A stretch of 64,000 nt of DNA from Camillea tinctor (lineage: Eukaryota; Ascomycota; Sordariomycetes; Xylariales; Xylariaceae): contig MU394076.1 in NCBI GenBank assembly GCA_022578605.1, forward strand, positions 434,001 through 498,000, read 5' to 3'. The translations under genes were made by a program, and so were the position numbers. Below are positions 36,131 through 48,800 of the stretch, piece by piece. Numbering within the stretch: the stretch's first letter is position 1; the number at the start of each line of letters is the position of its first letter. A model generated the notes under the pieces. The model saw only the letters and a list, made by a program, of their open reading frames with translations. It searched no databases and had not been told where the DNA came from.

Positions 36131-38189
36131 ATGCGTGAGATTGTAAGTTGAAAACAACATATTATATTCCATTCCTCCCTTTAGAAGAGAGACAGCCCAA
36201 GCGAGCACAGAAAAAAAGAACCCCTCCCTCCTTTTCTAGCTCTCCCTGCTATTATGGGTTGAGGAAGAGAGAGAGAGGTCCCCTTGAACGCGTCCTCAGC
36301 CAAAAAGAAAAAAAAAAGCCCCTGACTTTTTTTCTGCTTACCCCTCCATATGAAAACAACAACAAGCTCTCCTTAGCAACGAAGCAATGCAAAACATCAT
36401 CAGCATCACTACGATAATAAGCACAATTGCATTCGCATCTAAATTCAATAATCACAAGCTAACCGCGTCTTTTTTCTGCTATATAGGTTCACCTTCAGAC
36501 CGGTCAATGCGTAAGTAAACTGTTCCAACCACCACGCCGATTGGCGCACTACCTACGATAAAATGCGAATACTCACATATTTCTTGTTTTTAGGGTAACC
36601 AAATTGGTGCTGCCTTTTGGTGTGTAGCTACCTCGGCCAAAACAACCGAATAGACGTGTATGGCATCAGAAATATTGACTCGCGCATCATAGGCAAACCA
36701 TCTCTGGCGAGCACGGTCTCGACAGCAATGGCGTGTACGTACCTACCTATTCTCATGTCCTTGTTTACCCTCATCCCAATATGGCAATAGCAGTGGCATG
36801 CATGATACTGACCAATCTTCTACAGTTACAACGGAACCTCTGAGCTCCAGCTGGAGCGGATGAGCGTCTACTTCAACGAGGTAATGTGGCCGGATGACAT
36901 GTAGATATACCGTATTGTGCCTAGTCTAACAGGAATCGGTGTGCAGGCCTCCGGTAACAAGTATGTTCCTCGCGCCGTCCTCGTCGATCTCGAGCCCGGT
37001 ACCATGGATGCCGTCCGTGCTGGTCCCTTCGGTCAGCTCTTCCGCCCGGACAACTTCGTTTTCGGTCAGTCTGGTGCTGGCAACAACTGGGCCAAGGGTC
37101 ACTACACTGAGGGTGCTGAGCTGGTTGACAACGTTCTCGATGTTGTCCGTCGCGAGGCTGAGGGCTGCGACTGCCTCCAGGGCTTCCAGATCACCCACTC
37201 TCTCGGTGGTGGTACCGGTGCCGGTATGGGTACCCTTTTGATCTCCAAGATCCGTGAGGAGTTCCCCGACCGCATGATGGCCACCTTCTCCGTCGTTCCC
37301 TCTCCTAAGGTCTCCGACACCGTCGTCGAGCCCTACAACGCCACCCTCTCCGTTCACCAGCTGGTTGAGAACTCGGACGAGACCTTCTGCATTGACAACG
37401 AGGCTCTGTACGACATCTGCATGCGTACCCTGAAGCTATCCAACCCCTCGTACGGTGACCTGAACCACCTGGTTTCCGCCGTCATGTCTGGTGTCACCAC
37501 TTGTCTCCGTTTCCCTGGTCAGCTCAACTCTGACCTGCGCAAGCTGGCTGTGAACATGGTGCCTTTCCCTCGTCTGCACTTCTTCATGGTCGGCTTCGCC
37601 CCCCTGACCAGCCGTGGCGCTCACTCTTTCCGTGCCGTCACCGTTCCCGAGTTGACCCAGCAGATGTTCGACCCCAAGAACATGATGGCTGCCTCCGACT
37701 TCCGTAACGGTCGCTACCTGACTTGCTCCGCCATCTTGTAAGATATTATCTACTCTGGTTTGGTTTATGATCTGTCTCCTAACATTATGTTTCTTTAGCC
37801 GCGGTAAGGTCTCCATGAAGGAGGTCGAGGACCAGATGCGCAATGTGCAGAACAAGAACTCTTCCTACTTCGTTGAGTGGATCCCGAACAACGTCCAGAC
37901 CGCCCTCTGCTCGATTCCTCCTCGTGGTCTCAAGATGTCCTCTACCTTCGTTGGTAACTCGACTGCTATCCAGGAGCTGTTCAAGCGTGTTGGCGAGCAG
38001 TTCACTGCTATGTTCCGACGCAAGGCTTTCTTGCATTGGTACACTGGTGAGGGTATGGACGAGATGGAGTTCACTGAGGCTGAGTCCAATATGAACGACT
38101 TGGTCAGTGAGTACCAGCAGTACCAGGATGCTGGTGTCGATGAGGAGGAAGAGGAGTACGGTGAGGAGGTTCCCGTTGAGGAGGAATAA
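36131..38189 (+). CDS. tub2: Beta-tubulin
   Basis: This is the beta subunit of the microtubule heterodimer. Seven exons, 36131-36142, 36487-36510, 36594-36619, 36693-36734, 36826-36880, 36947-37737 and 37799-38189, give 446 residues. The N-terminus [17 protein letters not shown] includes the autoregulatory tetrapeptide MREI. The GTP-binding glycine loop [10 protein letters not shown] is at about 140-149, and the tail is acidic ([16 protein letters not shown]). Residues linked to benzimidazole fungicide response are all of the sensitive type: H6, Y50, F167, E198, F200 and L240. The five small 5' exons, introns of 59-344 bp and late single intron match the usual arrangement in Sordariomycetes. 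Codon use is strongly biased to C-ending codons, as expected for high expression. It converges with nitrite reductase. Confidence 0.98.
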
Positions 38190-38950
38190 ATGATATCCCC
38201 GGATATCTGGGCAGAACGACGACTTTTAGTATGTTGACGTGATGGGTGAGGTGGGCTTTCAGATTTCAGGCGATTCTTTTTGTCTTTTCTGTTGAACCCC
38301 CTTCCCATTTTCGGATCTTCTTCGTTCGCCCTCTTGGCCTTCAGTGGTTACCGCCTAATGGAATTGATCGGCTGTGACCGACTGGATGGTCCTGGGGGCT
38401 TTTAGATATACCTCTTGAGAGTCAGTCGTATGGAGAGAAGAAAAAAAGACGGGGGAGACATTATTCATCGCCCAATAGTGACAAGAAAAATGAATTGACT
38501 TTCTTGTACAAATAATACAACTAATATGCATCTATCTTGTGAATCGTTTGTGATTTGACTACATTGTCTACGAAGCGTGAGATCTTTCTAGCTATTCATT
38601 AAATATCTCGGGATGACTGCGTCAAACACAAAGTTGAATGTTGACTACATAACGTAGCACCCCATAAGCACCTTTCAGCCCCTATTCTCCTAAAGGCTGA
38701 GTAATATCCATGCATAGGTTATATGTCAGCACTGCTAAGTAGCAAGTATAGCCCATCATGACTTTTGAGAAAGAAACAATTTGTGATAATTTTGAGAGAA
38801 AAAACATTTGTATAAATTCATAGGCTATCTCTCTGGCTATAAGGAAGCGAATCATGACATGATTTTAATGACATATATACATGTGTAGGTATCTATACAC
38901 TCCGGTCACCGCACACACTTCTTAGCACATGCTAAACCAATTTTGCCTAC
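38190..38950. other. Convergent intergenic region tub2 / nitrite reductase
   Basis: This 760-bp stretch between two 3' ends holds both 3' UTRs. It is AT-rich in the middle; no ORF or RNA gene is seen. Confidence 0.5.
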
Positions 38951-41900
38951 CTACCACTCAACCGCCGCACCACCGCCACAGCCCAGCCCGGGGGGCAGCA
39001 CCTCTACGGGCCTCCTAGCACTGCTGCTATTACCATTGCCATTGCTGTGGCCATCGCTCCCCTTGACATCACCCGCCTTCTTGGCGCGCCGCCGCTTCTC
39101 CCGCGTGCCCCCGGCGCCGAACCCGAACTTCCGATCCAGCTCGCCGAACGCCTCGTCGCGGCTGCGACTCTCCCCGGCGCGCACCCGCCAGCGCGACGTC
39201 CCGAGCGCGGCGTCGAGCTCGTCCACGGGCGGGAGCTTGACGTACACCATGCCGTCGGAGGCGCGCTCCTCCACCGCGAAGGTGGCGATGCTGAGGCTGG
39301 AGTCGGTGCGGCAGGATCCGCTGGAGAGGTCGAAGTTGCGCTTGTGGAAGGGGCAGGATATCCAAGGGGAGGGGGTTTGGTGGTTGGGGGAAGAGGAGGA
39401 GGAGGAGCAGGAGGATAGCGGGGGCGAGGGAGGCCTCACGTCCTGCCCGATGAGCCCGTCCGAGAGGGCGAAGGCCCGCTTGTGCGGACACATCTGCTGG
39501 GAGGCGTAGTAGCGGCCGCGGACGCGCCAGACGGCGAGCTGGGTGTCGCCGCGCTTGATGGTCGCGCTGATGCCGTTGGGGCGCTCGTCGGCGCCGGCGA
39601 AGTAGCTCGCCTCGAGGACGGGCTGCCAGGCGGTCGAGGACCAGCAGTCCTTGAGGCCGGCGAAGTCGACCGCGGCCGTCGGGGAGGTCGAGTCGTTGGG
39701 GGGCCAGAAGGCGGGCCGCGGCTGCCCGCGCTCGGCCTCCATCTCCACGCCTGCGACGCCCTCGTCCGTGTTGGCGAACTGCTTGAACTTCGACGCGATG
39801 GCCGGGTCGCGGATCGCCTCCGCCCACTCGTCGAAGTACGAGTCCACCAGCCCTTGCATCTGCGCCTCCAGCGCGCCGCAGATCCCCAGCCGGTCCTCCA
39901 GGATCACTTCCCGCAGGTACCGCAGCCCGCCCGGCAGCGCCTCGAGCCACGGCGCTGTTCGCTGCAGCTTGTCTGCCGTCCGGATGTAGAACATCAGGTA
40001 CCGGTCCAGGATCGGGATCACCTCGGAGGGCGGCACGTCCTTGGCTAGCAGCTCGGCGTGCCGCGGCTTGGCGCCGCCGTTGCCGGCTACGAAGATGTTG
40101 AACCCCTTTTCAGTGGCGATGAGGCCGAAACTATGCTATGTTAGTTGTGTGCTAGGATTGTAAAGAGATGGTGGAGAGGGATAAAGTGGTGGAATAAGGT
40201 CAGGGTCCGAAAAAAAAGGGGGAGGGAAAAGGGGGGATAAAAAACAGACGTACTCTTTGCTCTGGGCCTCGGCACACTCACGAACACACCCACTAACACC
40301 ACCCTTAATCTTGTGCGGGCTACGAATACTCTTATATCTCTCCTCCACGCGAACAGCCATACCGACACTATCACCAACACCGAAGCGGCACCACGTAGAG
40401 CCGACGCAGCTCTTGACGGTGCGCAGGGACTTAGCGTAAGCGTGACCGCTCTCCATGCCCGCAGCGACGAGGCGCGCCCAAATGTCGGGCAGGTCCTGCT
40501 TGCGGGCGCCGAACATGTCGATGCGCTGGCCGCCGGTGATCTTCGTGTACAGGTTATACAGGCGGGCGACCTCGCCGATGGCGATGAGCCGGTCGGGCGT
40601 GATCTCGCCGGCGGGCACGCGCGGCACCACGGAGAAGGTGCCGTCGCGCTGGATGTTGCCGAGGAAGCGGTCGTTCGTGTCCTGCAGGCCGTGGGTGCGG
40701 GACCCCATGACGTGCGCATTCCACAGCGACGCCAGGATGCTGGCCACGGCGGGCTTGCAGGCCTCGCACCCGTCCGACGCCGCGTCGTTGCCCGCCTCCC
40801 GCGCCACGTCCGCGTACGTCTCGAGCCGCTTTACCATGGCGATGCTGTACAGGTCCGCGCGCGAGTAGCTGAAGTGCGCGCACAGGTGGTTCGTCACCTC
40901 CGCGCCCGTGTCGCGCAGCGCCTTGGTGAAGATGCTCGTCACCAGCGGCATGCACCCGCCGCACCCCGTGCCCGCCTTCGTGCACGCCTTCACGTCGCCC
41001 ACCGTCTTGCACCCGCCGTCCTTGACGCTCTTGACCACGTCCCCCTTCGTCACGTTGTGGCACGAGCAGATCTGCGTGTCGTCGTCGAGGTCGTCGGCCC
41101 CGTCGTCCCCGTCCTTCTTCGCCCCCAGGATCAGCTGCGCCGGCGGCACCGCAAGCTCCTTCTGGCTCTTCACCATCGGCACCAGCTTCACGTAGTCGCT
41201 CGTGTCGCCGATCATCATCCCCCCCAGCAGGTACTTGCCGTCCGCCGTGAAGAGGTACTTCTTGTACACCTGCGCGAAGGGGTCCTTGTACGTGAGCGCC
41301 TTGACGGCAGCGGCGTCGCGCCCTTCTGCTTTCCGCCGGGCCTTGGCGGGCAGCGCGCTGGGCCCGTCGCGGTCCGCGAAGAAGTCGCCGAAGCTGGCGA
41401 CGTCGACGCCGAGCAGCTTGAGCTTCGTGCTCAGATCCGGTCGCTTGAAGGCCCGGGGCTGGTGCAGCTTGGCTTGCGTGAGGTTGAAGGATAGCACGTC
41501 GGCCATCTCGACGCCCGGCGCGATGAGCCCGAAGGTCTGGTTCTCCCAGCTCGCGCACTCGCCGATCGCGTATATATCCGGGACGCTCGTGCTCAGGTCG
41601 TTCTTGACGAGGATGCCGCCGCCGCGCTCCGCACACTCGATGCCGGCGCTTCTAGCGAGGCTGTCCCGCGCCCGCACGCCGATGGCGAAGCACACGGTGG
41701 AGCAGTCCATCTCCTCGCCGTCCTCGAAGACCACCCCGGTCACGTTGTTGCCCTCGTCCGTTTTTATCCTACCCACGCGCCTGCTCAGGAGAATGTCGAT
41801 CCCCATTTCCGTGACCTTCTCGACCACCAGGCCCCCGGCCTCGGCATCGAGCTGCCGGCTCAGCACCCATCTGTTCCGCTCCACCAGCTTGACCTTCTCG

Positions 41901-42607
41901 TAGCAGTTCAGGTCCATCATGGCGTTCGCGGCTTCGAGACCCAGCAGCCCGCCGCCAACGACCATGCCGGTAGTGCCCTTGTGCTGATCGCCGAAGGCTA
42001 TCAGTCTCTGAAGGTCATCGACGGTGCGGTAGACAAAGACTCCGTTCGCGTCATGGCCTGGCGTGTATCGCGGAAGAACGGCATCCGAGCCGGTTGCCAG
42101 AACCAGGATGTCGTAGGAGACGACGTCGCCATTGGCACAGCTCACCGTCTTGTTCGCCGAGTCGATCCCCGTGACCAGGGTGTTCAGGTGGTAGTTGAGT
42201 TTGCTGTCAGGTGCTTGTGAATCGTACTAGTTGGAGTGTTTCGTTCTGCTGTTAGTCCACGGGGGTAGATCCTTGGGGATGAGGGGTCATGTTGAGTCCG
42301 TAGGGCAACTCACCCATTCTTTCGGGTTTAAGTAGAGGCTCTCGACCTTTCTGTGGCCGAAGAAACTCGTGAGCCCGACGCGGTTGTATGCGAGGTGCGG
42401 CTCGTCCCCGATAACCACGACGTCATATTCACGGGCTCTGGCATCCAGTTTCAAGAGTTTCTCTCTAGATTTCTGTTAGAATAAGATAGATGCTTGAGGG
42501 GTGGCGATTCATTTGCTCGTTCGCCAAGCAGCCACTTACATAAAAGCGATGCCGACCATACCCAAGCCGACTACGACCACTTTGGTTCTCTTGCCGGTGG
42601 CGGCCAT
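38951..42607 (-). CDS. niiA: Assimilatory nitrite reductase (NAD(P)H), with a frameshift
   Basis: This siroheme enzyme reduces nitrite to ammonium in nitrate assimilation. Exons 42607-42540, 42464-42314, 42226-40254 and 40131-38951 would give about 1123 residues. In order: FAD fold ([10 protein letters not shown], residues 10-19), NAD(P) fold ([15 protein letters not shown], about 160-174), BFD-like [2Fe-2S] cysteines 460, 462, 495 and 498, and siroheme/4Fe-4S cysteines 680, 686, 720 and 724. A C-terminal Rieske NirD-like part carries CPHKRAF and CPFHKRN. In exon 4 the run AAA (plus strand ttt 40080-40082) has one base too many: [15 protein letters not shown] must shift frame to continue [14 protein letters not shown]. 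Unless this is an assembly error, the product loses the end of the siroheme domain and the Rieske part. GC content is far higher than in the flanks. Confidence 0.9.
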
Positions 42608-42800
42608 GTCGCGGATATCGAATGGGGATCGATACCGTTATATCAGAACATCAGGTCGTTTACGTCAGCGTGTTGTTCACCTAGATCAGATTCGCCTATA
42701 GAACAACCGTATATATGCCAGGGTGGTTCCTTGAGGGAGATTGTGTGGTATAAGGAGAGAGCAGTACTGTGTAAGTCGAAGGAGGAAAAGAGTATATCGA
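42608..42800. promoter_or_regulatory. Upstream region of nitrite reductase with GATA cores
   Basis: GATA or TATC cores lie at 42614-42619 (overlapping, both strands), 42631-42634, 42641-42644 and 42795-42798. Nitrate-assimilation genes in filamentous fungi are activated by GATA factors of the AreA/NIT2 type, which prefer paired GATA cores. The first three are only 7-37 bases from the start codon and may be in the 5' UTR, so their role is uncertain. Confidence 0.3.
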
Positions 42801-45800
42801 AGTGAGTGAGAGGAGATGAACTGGGAATAAAAAAAGAAACCTGCGGGAAAATTCGACAGCACATGTTGCTCGATGTCATAGCGAAACGACCTCTTAAGGT
42901 CTATTATTACTGATCCCTCAGGAGATGTGCATCTCCGGCGTTCGAAGCTCTAAAGCACATGCACCTATCTCTGCCAATAGATACGCTTGCAAATAACTGG
43001 TTTCGGCCAATGAGGAAGAGCCCTCGTTGGAGGTAGCTTGGCGGATTGGGGATAGTTCTCGGGGATTTTATGTAAGTCATAACCAGTTCTATATTCACTA
43101 TCATGATTTAGCAAGGTCCGTATCGTTGATATCAACTCACTACCTTGGTTAGGTCTGGTACATATCTACATAGCGTAGCATTGTGCTTCGATCCGTACAT
43201 CTCCACGGTTTCGTGACTTTTCTTGCCATCCTCTCTCTTATTAGAAATAAAAAATCTACAACACCTCTGAGGCAGCTAGAAGAAGAGAAAAAACGGCGCA
43301 AGTCGCCTCGATCTCGGAATCAGCCTGATAAGGGGTTTGCTATTTATTATTTTTAGTGTTACTGACTAATTAGCGATAGCTCGACTCGATCTAGACTTAT
43401 AGTAACGTGTTAGTGGTACCCGCGGAGATATATATACAGCAATGTTTTAGTGGGGTTCTTCAGATAACTCCGTGGACAAGAACCATTCCATGCTCTGTTT
43501 TTCTCTCATGCTTTCTCTCTGCTAGTCTTTGCTGTCTTGTTGCTTGCAAAGCAGCTATTCTGATTGGGTTGAGGTGGTTGGCAAAGTCGTTACTAGAATA
43601 TACAATTTATCTAGGTCTCGAGGAAGCATGAACGAACAACGAGTAGTTGAAACCTATCAAAGAACGACAAGCCTAAAAGAAATAACTACTTTGAGACTTT
43701 CTCAAAATTAAATCAAAGTACTGAAAATTAAACTAAACAATGCATTGGTATTGATTATGTGACAATTCATACGTAAATACTCAGTCATATTTGAGAACGG
43801 CCAGAAGTTAGGACAGATGCCAGGGGTGAGTCGGCCTTTCATCCTCATACTTCATGTCAATATCACAATATATGGCTACGACTATTGTGCCAGAAATATA
43901 GGATACTGGTCCCATATCCTATGAAAAATTTAGGTGTAATGTGTATCTGTCAACTTTTGAAAGTATAGCCTTGTCACAGGCTAGGAGCTAGAGATACGGG
44001 AACGATGGCACTACGAGGCGGAGACCCGCTATGAATCAGGTATAAAGGAGTCGTGAACGCCCCAGATTCACTTCTGAGAGATCTTTAGCAATCCTTCTTG
44101 GCTAAATAATAACCACTTGCTTCCCGTCTTTCTAGTTCTGTTGTGAACACTCTTACTTCGTAAGCCTAACATGAATTTAAGAGTTCGCGCTTAGGCATCT
44201 TGAGCCAAATATTTCGATATACATGTCTAGCCTATGCTTAGATATAATATGTAATTCGACTTCTGTAATATGCCTTAAGTCTATATACTCATGTTACCAA
44301 GAGCTTCTGTCGTATGAGCTTAATTATCGCTAACAGAGTGATTTTAAGTAAAAGTGTCCTTGAGTTGACTATAGCAGCCAAATTGTTGGTTCTCCCACTG
44401 GCGTTGGGAAAATAAGGGTTACTAGTCAGGGAGTTGGCATCGAGTTCTGGTTGAGGCACGACGACTTTATGTGTCTACCCTATCGGTTCTCTAGAAAGTC
44501 AGGAATCACCGGGGGGCATCAGAAAAGACATTCCCATTGTTGCCAGAGCCTGCTCACCTCCACTTTCGCACATTTGTGTCACTTCACCTGCTATGGATGT
44601 TTTTGGCAACCCTCAAGTTTCCACGTCGAAAGGGGAAGGGAACAAACTACAGCATTGTTCTTGAGGTTTAGAAGAACCACCGCATACCTGAAACCAAAAA
44701 CCTCGTATCCTGATTGTGGGCCTTGGTCGATTCACCATCTATAGTACTGGATTCTTCGTTGATTGACTGGCCATCCCAAAAGAACAATGCTACGGTGACT
44801 AGCTCCCAGAAAGACATTAATGTGACACAGAGCGTAACTTGTCACCGAATAATATTAGCTCTACCATGAGACCCCGAAGCGTCAAAGTTGCTGCGAATTA
44901 TGATAGTCACATCGAAGTGAAGAAAACGGGCCTTCTGTAGTTTGGTGTAACCATCTCACTTACACGTGTAAATCAAAATATATTTATAGCTTCCCATGTA
45001 AGTAGGGGGTTTTCGATAGTATGCGCCCTTGCTGCATTGGTTTCATGATGACGTGACGTCGTCCTAGGCCTCGGTCATAACACTACTTCACCATAAAACT
45101 AGTAGTTATAAGTGCACGAAGAACGCAAAAATTATATCTTCAAGTTCGCTTAGCCAAGCCGGCCTTTTGTTTAGCCAACAATCATCCATCCCTACTATGC
45201 TGGGGCACACGAGCTTGTAATAGCGTGCAGCTTTTACCATGTGCATGATCCAGGATTGAGCACCTAAGTTCCTGGGACCTACCTAGCATGGTGTGAACGA
45301 ACTTAAACTATTAGACAAATATCATATCTAGAGAGAATCGCGTGACTTATCACATTATCATTCAAAAATTCCCAGATCCTCTTTGAGAAACCTGCCCAGC
45401 AAGACATAATGACTACGGTTTCATGCTATCCTCACGCTCGCGTACCGTGTCTGCGTAGCTAAGGCTGACGATGAGAGGATATATTTCTCTTGAGGGCTGG
45501 TAAGGAGGTCTAGATCTGAAACAACTTGCCTTATAGTATAGCCTGAATATTCTGGTGGTAAGCCTCACTATGTGATCGGTAGCAACGTAGATGCTTTTTT
45601 AATATAGATTACCAAATTGTTGAGCACTTTAACTATAGCCCTAGATTCATTCGACTCGTAAAGTGTGTATTTGGGTGCCGTACCCCTCCAGGGTCGCCAC
45701 TCAAGATCCCCCCAGATCTCCTAGACCCTGGCACTCGGCTCTTGCAAATCGTTCAATTAGCCACGTGCAGCGCACTATTGATTACTCCCAGGGATGCCTT

Positions 45801-48800
45801 AGGGTCTTGGTACTCGGGGGTGACGGGTTTGCTCGCGTGGCTCTAGGAGAAGGCCCGGCTGGTCGGGCTGTTGGCTACGGCTGCGTGGCTTGCTGGTCCC
45901 CAGTAAAACAAAAGTAAAGAAACACAAGACGAACCAACACGTCCAAAGGGTTGGTGACGCCCCTCCAAAAATAATGTCCAACCGCGTGCTTTATGACTAA
46001 TAAACCTGACCGCTTCGGCGGATCCTCTTTTCTTTCTCTTTTTCTTTTTCTTTTTAGAAAGGGAACGCCGTAACAGAAGGAATGGGGTAAGAAAATGGAA
46101 ACGAAAAGGAAATATTCTAGAAGGGATGAGACGGGGCCAAGCCACCAAGTATGGAAAGATGTTCTTTACGAAGCGTCATGCAGCCTGTATTTAGCACGAA
46201 CAAACAACCCCCTTTTGATGTAGCATCGATGTATGTAGTATGTAAGTGGATTTTTGCTTCTCGGTCTGCTCTAAAAGGATTTAACCTGGTGTGAGAAAAG
46301 AGAAAGGAATAAACGGAATGGCTTCTTTGATTACATAGAAGAAAGTCTGTTTACTGAATGCTTATGCAATAAATCGAGCCATCTTCTTCATTCCCCCTTT
46401 GCTCTTATAAACTGCAACTATAACTATATAATCCACCGTCACCGGTTCGATGCGCCTATATCCTACTAGCTCAAAATGCCTGGTGGTATTGTCTTGAAAC
46501 GAAGAAGGAATATCCCGTATGTATTAGGCCTTGTTACCCATATTGAGACCAGGATGAGAAAACGTGGGGGGACAAGGATATATCCCTTCTCCTTTTTTTT
46601 CTCTTTCTTCCCTTTTCTTAGTTTAATTATTATTGTTGTTATTGTTGTCTTCTCATCCCTTTCCTACCCTCGTATGGGAGATAGCGAGCGTGTATCGTTG
46701 AACCCTCTGTGATGCTCATGTAGGTCTGGTCTCTTACTAAGTTAATAAGACGAAGGACCCGATGGAGTGACTTGATCCAATCGACTCGGATTCGAGCTGC
46801 AAACTAGCCGTTACCGACGCTGACGGATCCAGAGCGGCGGTTAACTGGAGCCGACCAAAGAAAAAGAAAGGTACGGCGTGAGAACGGTATGTATGTATGT
46901 GCCTATCGATGCTAAGCTTGGATCTCGGTGCTTCCGAGCCTAATTCTACCGTGCTTGAAAGGATGGTGACAATTGTCTGAGTTCACGTCTGTGTGGTGGC
47001 TATTTTCGGAACATAACATTGTTTGTATTTCTTTCTTTTTCTTGTCGCTACCAATTACAGGACTCAACACACTAGACGTTCTATCATTCGTCCTCTTCCA
47101 GTTAATGCCTACCAAGCCGAAGACAAGATAGCGGTGATGATAGCCGAAACATAGCAGTAGACGGGAATACTACCTACACTACGTATGTCTGTACTTATGT
47201 ATGCATCATGTGTCGTATCGTGGAACGGGACACAGTGGGGTTTCTAAACTGGTTCGAGAACTACTACTTGGGTATAGTACCCGACTTGCCCGACCTGCCC
47301 GACTTATTGTGACCTAGCCGATCTACCATCAACGGTCGGTCGTGCTTGGAGGGTCTTGGGGTCTCGGGGTCTCATCACAAACGTGCGTCAACAGGCTGTA
47401 TGCCTCGTGGCAAACGTGGCATTCATCACGGTAGATCACGAAGGGTGGACGACGTGGTCTCCACGCTCTTCACTGCCGTAAGTTCATGGTCATAGTAAGC
47501 GGTAAGGAAATACCAAGGCGCTACGTCGCGGTCCACGAGCATGTCAGGTACCTATCTACCTACCTACTATCGTCGAGAGTCACGCCATACGTACGAAGCC
47601 TTTCTCCCTATGCTGTGAGACAGCCCCCCGTTTCTGATTTCTTGCGGCGACTCTCGGCGAGCTTAGTCCGGAGAGGGATGTCGCGTGGGCATAGCGTAGC
47701 GTAGAGTCGTGAAGTGAAGCGAATAATCTAATGTAGTGTAGTAGCGTAATAGACATAACACATACAACTGGTTAGATGAAAACGCAACTCTGATCATCAT
47801 GCCCTAGTAAACGCAGCTAAACTCAGTCGGCATCTGCAGCGCGGAAAGGTCGAACTATTCCAATTGGACTTAACGCGTCAAGGAGCCCCCAGCCTTCGGC
47901 AGCATGTACAGACGGGGTACGTATGTGGGTGGCTGCCGGGGAACGCCTTGAGATACCTACCTAACCCCTTGCCTGTATTCACGACGAGTATGAATTTGCG
48001 TGTCCCCTACCACAACGCCCAGAGAGAGATATGTACTACCTACCAAGAGCTTGGACGTGAAAATACGCTCTTGAAGCCCTCGCAGGGTTAGTTGCTCACG
48101 CAACAAAGCAAGTAAGAATCCTGAACGCCGGACCTCATCTCACTGAGCATGTCATAGGACAAATATGGGGTTTTTGATAAGAGAAATCTGTATCCCTGTT
48201 AGCATGCACCGACCCCCTGGAAAGCCTGGATTCCCACCCCCAAAGGCTTTGTGACAAGTCGATTTTAGTGGAGGAGTTGATGACAAGCTGGGAGATCCGG
48301 AGATTGTGCAGCGTAGATACTTTCATATTTATAGTGTTCAAGTCTTACCAGGCTCTTTTGAATGAGATATACACCAAAGGAAAGGTCATTTTATGAAACG
48401 GTGACAGCGAGCCATTGGAGGATACAGTAAAAGATGTGGCTTTGACGCCACCAACTGCTCACCCACAGCAAGGTGAGCCGAGTCCATTAGTCCAAGGTCC
48501 AAGAGGATGTAGCATGGGTTGGAAAGTGGCTGCTACCAATTTATACCTAGTATCTTGTAAGTAGTTTTACAATACATACCTACCTTGCCTCCTCCCCCCC
48601 AAAATAGCTGGGGGAAATAGTACTTGACTGGACTTTCTAATGGCGCAATTCCCTTTTCACGATACAGTCACCTACTTACACAACACTATGATGCAAGTAA
48701 CTACATAAGTAGTTGACCATACGATATTTTATATTACTATGTATAGCAAGGCTATGGAATATCGGTGAGTTTAGATATTATACCAAAAAGAACAAGAAAA

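Noticed and set aside
39069..39950. 293-codon minus-strand ORF inside the nitrite reductase C-terminal exon
   Set aside because: Arg/Ala/Gly-rich shadow frame of a GC-rich exon; it is also the frame entered if the frameshift at 40080 is real, but carries no domain.
40313..41494. 393-codon plus-strand ORF opposite nitrite reductase
   Set aside because: Antisense shadow of a GC-rich coding exon, His/Arg/Val-rich, without any domain.
45663..45917. 84-codon ORF in a GC-richer patch
   Set aside because: No family, no splice context; likely chance.
46436..46456. GGTTCGAT-like tRNA T-loop
   Set aside because: The flanking bases do not form a T-stem, acceptor stem or anticodon arm.
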